Part shown: piece after piece, positions 4,719 to 5,201 of the stretch
Layout: every line of letters starts with the position of its first letter
How positions within the stretch are numbered: position 1 is the stretch's first letter
DNA from: Acidobacteriota bacterium
GTDB taxonomy: Bacteria > Acidobacteriota > Terriglobia > Terriglobales > Acidobacteriaceae
DNA: 5,201 bases
Assembly: GCA_021810735.1 (NCBI GenBank)
Contig: JAJZIF010000318.1
Location: 1 to 5,201 of the forward strand
Reading direction: 5' to 3'
Made by a program: the position numbers and the translations under genes
Notes under the pieces: generated by a model
Databases searched by the model: none
What the model was told of the DNA's origin: nothing
Seen by the model: the letters and a program-made list of their open reading frames with translations, nothing else

Positions 4719-5201
4719 ATGTCTCGCTCCTATCGCTTACTCTTGCTCTCGGCTGCTGTTCTGGTCGCGGCCACCGGCTGCCAAAAGAAACCCGCCACAC
4801 CCAAGGCAAACCCCACCGCCGCCGCGACAACGCTCCTTATCGGCGGCGAGCCGGTCGTTCACCTCACCCGTGCGCAGTCCGGAGATACGCCCCAGTTCCT
4901 CGGCGTGACAGTCTTTCCCGGCCGCGGCATGAACGTCTTCCAGATCACCGCCTACGTCCCCGGCCAGGGCATAGTCAACGTGCTGGCATCCCCCTCTGTC
5001 GAAATAGCCTCCCAGGCACTCACTGGCACCGGCCGCGATCAGTATGGCAACAACAGCTTCACCTTCGGTGGCGCTTTCCTCATCCCCTACCCCAACCGCA
5101 TCTTCGGCGCCGTCTCTGCTGATAAGAAAACCATCACCACCGAGTGGCACGGCCAAAAGATCGTTCTGCCCGCCAACGTCACCTACGGCTCCGGCACAAC
5201 C
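4719..5201 (+). CDS. Lipoprotein, aldose 1-epimerase-like, 3' part missing
   Basis: 161 codons are visible before the right edge, with no stop. Residues 1-20 are a lipoprotein signal peptide (basic RSYR, hydrophobic LLLLSAAVLVAATG) ending in a lipobox-like ATG-C21; C21 would be lipidated. The -3 residue is Ala rather than the preferred Leu. A low-complexity linker rich in Ala, Thr and Lys (22-38) follows. From ~58 the sequence resembles the N-terminal half of the aldose 1-epimerase (GalM) fold: LGVTVFPGRGMNVFQITAYV (61-80), then GGAFLIPYPNRI (117-128), containing the P-x-P-N-R-I element that helps form the sugar site in GalM enzymes. GalM interconverts the alpha and beta anomers of sugars. 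The catalytic His and Glu lie further downstream, outside the window, so activity cannot be judged. It could instead be a non-catalytic sugar-binding protein of the same fold. The lipid anchor places it outside the cytoplasmic membrane, unlike cytoplasmic GalM. Confidence 0.7.
   Translation, partial: MSRSYRLLLLSAAVLVAATGCQKKPATPKANPTAAATTLLIGGEPVVHLTRAQSGDTPQFLGVTVFPGRGMNVFQITAYVPGQGIVNVLASPSVEIASQALTGTGRDQYGNNSFTFGGAFLIPYPNRIFGAVSADKKTITTEWHGQKIVLPANVTYGSGTT

Overview
This is a GC-rich bacterial window that reads as an ordinary chromosomal region. It is densely packed and contains no integrase, transposase, phage gene or CRISPR array. My best guess for the source is an Acidobacteriota (Terriglobia-like) soil bacterium. 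That is an inference from gene style: strong C/G third-position bias, a VKOR-plus-DsbA oxidative folding pair, a secreted TPM protein, a DUF3309 microprotein and a lipidated epimerase. Another GC-rich lineage is possible.

Layout from left to right. (1) On the minus strand, running off the left edge, is the N-terminal part of a secreted or membrane-anchored TPM-domain protein. (2) Divergent from it on the plus strand is a two-gene operon with start/stop overlap encoding a FetA-like ATPase and a FetB-like (UPF0014) permease, probably a metal (iron) exporter. (3) Converging on it with a 17-bp overlap of 3' ends is a minus-strand VKOR-family quinone-linked disulfide reductase/oxidase. (4) Divergent from VKOR across 80 bp is a plus-strand exported DsbA-like thiol oxidoreductase with a CPVC active site, followed by a strong intrinsic terminator. 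(5) Next is a tRNA-Gly(CCC) gene with encoded CCA. (6) Converging on the tRNA is a 50-residue minus-strand DUF3309 membrane microprotein with a GTG start. (7) Upstream of that, on the same strand, is a family 5 (UDGb-type) uracil-DNA glycosylase. (8) Divergent from it and running off the right edge is a lipoprotein with an aldose 1-epimerase-like fold.

Functionally, VKOR and the DsbA-like protein form the clearest team: DsbA would oxidise cysteines of exported proteins, and VKOR would reoxidise DsbA using membrane quinone. FetAB would pump metal out of the cytoplasm as one ABC complex. The other genes look like independent housekeeping or envelope functions. I found no convincing undescribed multi-gene system. 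The points most worth a second look are the divergent DsbA/VKOR arrangement, the easily missed DUF3309 gene beside the tRNA, the lipidated epimerase, and the unresolved start of the glycosylase.
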